Assembly (NCBI GenBank): GCA_031271875.1 | Contig: JAISVD010000053.1 | Location: 1-7,856, forward strand | Length of the DNA: 7,856 nt | Direction of reading: 5' to 3' | DNA from: Spirochaetaceae bacterium | GTDB taxonomy: Bacteria > Spirochaetota > Spirochaetia > Treponematales > Treponemataceae | Part shown: positions 5,779-7,856 of the stretch, in pieces | Layout: every line of letters begins with the position of its first letter | Position numbering within the stretch: position 1 is the first letter of the stretch | Position numbers and translations under genes: made by a program | The notes under the pieces: generated by a model | Seen by the model: only the letters and a program-made list of their open reading frames with translations | What the model was told of the DNA's origin: nothing | Database searches by the model: none

Positions 5779-5807
5779 TTGCGGTTGCTTCAGTCCGGTG
5801 CTATACT
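5779..5807 (+). promoter_or_regulatory. Promoter of the oxidoreductase gene
   Basis: TTGCGG (5779-5784) and TATACT (5802-5807) are spaced by 17 bases. The predicted start near 5814 gives a leader of about 26 bases containing AAGGA (5828-5832), seven bases from the ATG. Confidence 0.6.
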
Positions 5808-5839
5808 TAGGGAATCGCTGAATACGTAAGGAAGCTTTT

Positions 5840-6817
5840 ATGGAAAAAATCGGTATGGGCTTTATAGGGGCAGGCGGAATAGCCCGGAAGATGGCTGATA
5901 CAATAATCAGAATGGACAGTGTGAAACCCTGTGCGGTTGCCGCACGGGACGCAGAGAGGGCACAGAGGTTTGCAGCGGAATTCGGGTTTGAAAAATCCTA
6001 CGGGTCCTATGATGAGATGCTTGACGATCCGGAGGTGGAACTGGTTTATATCGCCACGCCCCATTCGCACCATTTTGATCACGCGAAGCTCTGTCTTGAA
6101 AACGGTAAGCATGTACTGTGTGAAAAAGCATTCACGGCAAACGCACAACAGGCGGAGGCGCTTATAGAGCTGGCGCGAGGCAAGGGGCTTCTCCTTGCCG
6201 AAGCTATCTGGACGCGGTATATGCCCCTTTCGGCGACACTGAGTACACTCCTTACGGATGGAGTTATCGGAACGGTGTCGGCGCTGACAGCCAACCTCGG
6301 CTATCTGATCAGTACAAAAGAACGTATTAAGGAACCGGCCCTCGCAGGGGGAGCGCTCCTCGATGTAGGTGTATATCCGCTCAATTTTGCTCTTATGGCG
6401 CTGGGCGCCGATATTGAGCGGATCGTATCGGCGGCGGTTAAGATGGAAACCGGTGTGGATGCACAGAACTGTTTTACCCTCTGTTACAGGGACGGAAAGA
6501 TGGCTATACTGAACAGCTCCGCACTGACCCAGACCGACCGCCGGGGGGTCATCTACGGGGATATGGGTAATATCATTGTAGATAACATCAATAATCCCGA
6601 CCGGCTGCGGATCATCGGAAACGACGGTCAGGAAAAGGGCGCTTACGAACGGCCTTCCCAGATTTCAGGCTATGAGTATGAGGTGGAAGCCGCAGTCCGG
6701 GCCATACGGGAAGGAGCTGTGGAATGCGCTGAAATGCCGCACAGCGAAATTCTGCGGGTCATGAAGATTATGGACAGCCTCCGCGCGGAATGGGGCATAC
6801 GGTATCCTTTTGAGTAA
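5840..6817 (+). CDS. Gfo/Idh/MocA family NAD(P)-dependent oxidoreductase
   Basis: This 325-residue cytoplasmic enzyme has the family's usual length and two-domain layout. An N-terminal Rossmann fold begins with GFIGAGGIA (residues 7-15), the dinucleotide-binding loop. It is followed by VYIATPHSHH around 70 and CEKA at 94-97, whose K96 corresponds to the catalytic lysine (EKA rather than the commoner EKP). The C-terminal domain holds EAIWTRYMP and GGALLDVGVYP at 170-180, where D175 and Y179 correspond to catalytic-site positions. EKA, the WTR segment and Y in place of H resemble the dihydrodiol dehydrogenase-like branch. The reaction is probably oxidation or reduction of a sugar, cyclitol or related alcohol; the substrate is unknown. 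The ATG at 5840 has an AAGGA ribosome binding site at seven bases and its own promoter. It is the first gene right of the putative origin and points away from it. Confidence 0.92.
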   Translation: MEKIGMGFIGAGGIARKMADTIIRMDSVKPCAVAARDAERAQRFAAEFGFEKSYGSYDEMLDDPEVELVYIATPHSHHFDHAKLCLENGKHVLCEKAFTANAQQAEALIELARGKGLLLAEAIWTRYMPLSATLSTLLTDGVIGTVSALTANLGYLISTKERIKEPALAGGALLDVGVYPLNFALMALGADIERIVSAAVKMETGVDAQNCFTLCYRDGKMAILNSSALTQTDRRGVIYGDMGNIIVDNINNPDRLRIIGNDGQEKGAYERPSQISGYEYEVEAAVRAIREGAVECAEMPHSEILRVMKIMDSLRAEWGIRYPFE

Positions 6818-6832
6818 TAAATCTACTTCTTC

Positions 6833-6861
6833 TTGTAATCTACGTCATTATACGGCATAAT
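6833..6861 (+). promoter_or_regulatory. Promoter of the Fic gene
   Basis: TTGTAA (6833-6838) and CATAAT (6856-6861) are separated by exactly 17 bases. The start would be near 6868, giving a leader of about 29 bases with GAGGT at 6882-6886, ten bases before the ATG. Most of the promoter is inside the palindrome at 6836-6872. Confidence 0.55.
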
Positions 6862-6872
6862 GACGTAGATTA
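6836..6872. promoter_or_regulatory. Palindromic operator overlapping the Fic promoter
   Basis: TAATCTACGTCATTAT (6836-6851) and ATAATGACGTAGATTA (6857-6872) form a perfect 16-bp inverted repeat with a five-base centre. It covers the end of the -35, the spacer and the -10 of the Fic promoter and lacks a U-tract, so an operator is likelier than a terminator for the oxidoreductase gene. Two further half-sites lie outside it: AATCTAC at 6820-6826 and GTAGATT at 6885-6891, the latter overlapping the ribosome binding site. Four half-sites suggest cooperative binding of a dimeric repressor. Confidence 0.65.
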
Positions 6873-6896
6873 TTACCGGGTGAGGTAGATTCCCTT

Positions 6897-7856
6897 ATGA
6901 ACATATTTGATTATACTGATATTCCTGAAAAGCTGCTCTCCTCTGACATTGTGGCAATGCTCACCAGTATCCATGAGCATAAGGGCAAGCAGAAATTATA
7001 TATTGAAGCTCATGCCGATAAATTGACAACGCTGGTGGAAATAGCAAAAGTGCAAAGTATCGGCGCTTCTAACGCCATCGAGGGCATTCATACGACGGAT
7101 CAGCGTTTGAAAGAATTGGTTCGGGAAAAATCTGCACCCCGTAACAGAAGTGAACAGGAAATCGCAGGATACCGGGAAGTTCTCGCGGTAATTCATGAAG
7201 GGTATGATTATATTTTCCCCCGTTCCAACATTATTCTGCAATTACATAAACAACTTTACTCGTTTTCACAAAATGCAATCGGCGGTGTATATAAAAATGC
7301 AGATAATTATATCTCTGAAACTGATGCAGAAGGAAAGGAAAGTATTCGGTTTCAGCCTGTTCCCGCGTATCTGACTGCAAATGCGATGGAAACGCTGGCA
7401 GACAATTTTATCAAGGCTTTGGAAAAAAACGAACATGATCCCTTGCTGTTGATACCGATGTTCATATTGGATTTTCTTTGCATTCATCCTTTTAGTGATG
7501 GGAACGGACGTATGAGCCGTCTTTTGACATTACTTCTATTTTATCGTGCCGGATATATTGTGGGAAAATATATCAGCATCGAAAAACTGATTGAAAAAAG
7601 CAAAGACACCTATTACGAGGCGCTTCAGGACAGCAGCATTGGTTGGCATGAAAATCAAAATAACTACGAGCCTTTTATCCGCTATTATCTTGGCATTTTA
7701 CAAAAAGCCTACAATGAATTTGAAGAACGGGTAGAATATCTTTCTGAAAAGGGATTTACGAAAGCCGACCGCATCAAAGCGGTTATCGACCGCAAAATCG
7801 GCAGAATTTCAAAAAAGGAAATTATGGAAATATGTCCTGATATCAGCAAAGTCACC
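6897..7856 (+). CDS. Fic family protein (probable AMPylating enzyme), C-terminus cut by window end
   Basis: There are 320 codons with no stop before the right edge. Fic proteins transfer AMP or related groups from nucleotides to target-protein hydroxyls. The catalytic motif is complete: HPFSDGNGRMSR at 197-208, with catalytic H197, metal-binding D201 and R205. An N-terminal inhibitory motif SNAIEG (S58-G63, E62 being the blocking glutamate) marks a class II, self-inhibited Fic. After the core, NNYEPFIRYYLGILQKAYNE leads into a winged-helix domain starting GRISKKEIMEICPDISKVT, which is cut off. Members of this type are usually about 340-380 residues, so little is missing. No antitoxin gene precedes it, consistent with in-cis inhibition. 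The DNA is visibly more AT-rich than the oxidoreductase gene, hinting at horizontal acquisition. Expression is probably controlled by the palindrome over its promoter, perhaps by its own winged helix. Confidence 0.9.
   Translation, partial: MNIFDYTDIPEKLLSSDIVAMLTSIHEHKGKQKLYIEAHADKLTTLVEIAKVQSIGASNAIEGIHTTDQRLKELVREKSAPRNRSEQEIAGYREVLAVIHEGYDYIFPRSNIILQLHKQLYSFSQNAIGGVYKNADNYISETDAEGKESIRFQPVPAYLTANAMETLADNFIKALEKNEHDPLLLIPMFILDFLCIHPFSDGNGRMSRLLTLLLFYRAGYIVGKYISIEKLIEKSKDTYYEALQDSSIGWHENQNNYEPFIRYYLGILQKAYNEFEERVEYLSEKGFTKADRIKAVIDRKIGRISKKEIMEICPDISKVT

Larger units (their letters stand above)
4725..5780. other. oriC: Candidate chromosomal replication origin and centromere (oriC with parS cluster)
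   Basis: The gene-free stretch 4670-5839 is strikingly AT-rich compared with the genes. Its left part carries three perfect DnaA boxes (TTATACACA, TTATCCACA twice) and several degenerate ones; its right part carries three perfect ParB-binding sites and very AT-rich DNA (about 5440-5760) that could serve as the unwinding element. Adjacent genes point away on both sides. Clustered DnaA boxes plus chromosomal-type parS sites are hallmarks of bacterial origins. The number of strong boxes is small, I see no convincing DnaA-trio element, and the usual neighbours (dnaA, dnaN, mnmG, parAB) are not in the window. It could alternatively be a parS cluster lying some distance from the true origin. Confidence 0.65.

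Noticed and set aside
5655..5810. 51-codon ORF beginning MKVFVCTF
   Set aside because: It has no ribosome binding site, spans repeats and ends inside the oxidoreductase promoter; nothing suggests a real peptide.
4670..5839. Possible CRISPR array or plasmid-type iteron array
   Set aside because: The repeated 16-mers are three parS palindromes with unequal long spacing, and other repeats occur only twice; no regular repeat-spacer pattern and no rep gene.

Overview
The window looks like a stretch of bacterial chromosome around a replication-origin-like region. Gene identities and style (DUF1015, a B12-binding/DUF4080 radical SAM protein, an Asp/Glu racemase, a Gfo/Idh/MocA oxidoreductase, Fic proteins) suggest an anaerobic, host- or gut-associated bacterium. 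A Treponema-like spirochaete is my best guess and a clostridial Firmicute the alternative, but nothing here settles the taxonomy.

Left part (1-4669). The 5' end of an ABC-transporter ATPase gene runs off the left edge on the minus strand, downstream of a DUF1015 gene (minus, 349-1707). DUF1015 diverges from a radical SAM gene (plus, 1820-3541). Both have well-formed sigma70-type promoters so close to their start codons that the transcripts would be leaderless or nearly so. A hairpin separates the radical SAM gene from a convergent two-gene minus-strand unit. That unit is a short ORF resembling the C-terminal tail and winged helix of a Fic protein (4331-4669), overlapping by one base an aspartate/glutamate racemase family gene (3633-4331). 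A good promoter precedes the Fic tail.

Centre (4670-5839). About 1.17 kb of very AT-rich DNA shows no credible gene. It holds three perfect copies of the ParB-binding parS 16-mer, three perfect DnaA boxes plus degenerate ones, a 13-bp hairpin nested inside an 11-bp inverted repeat, and several short repeats. I read it as a candidate oriC/centromere. dnaA, dnaN, parAB, mnmG and rpmH are absent from the window, so the gene context is not the usual one. Genes on both sides mostly point away from it, as expected at an origin; the radical SAM gene is the exception.

Right part (5840-7856). A Gfo/Idh/MocA-family oxidoreductase with its own promoter and ribosome binding site is followed by a visibly more AT-rich, full-type Fic gene. 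The Fic gene has the catalytic HPFSDGNGR motif and a class II inhibitory motif, and it is cut by the window end. Its promoter is embedded in a 16-bp-arm perfect palindrome, which suggests repression, possibly autoregulation. Two unrelated-looking Fic-derived genes therefore flank the putative origin.
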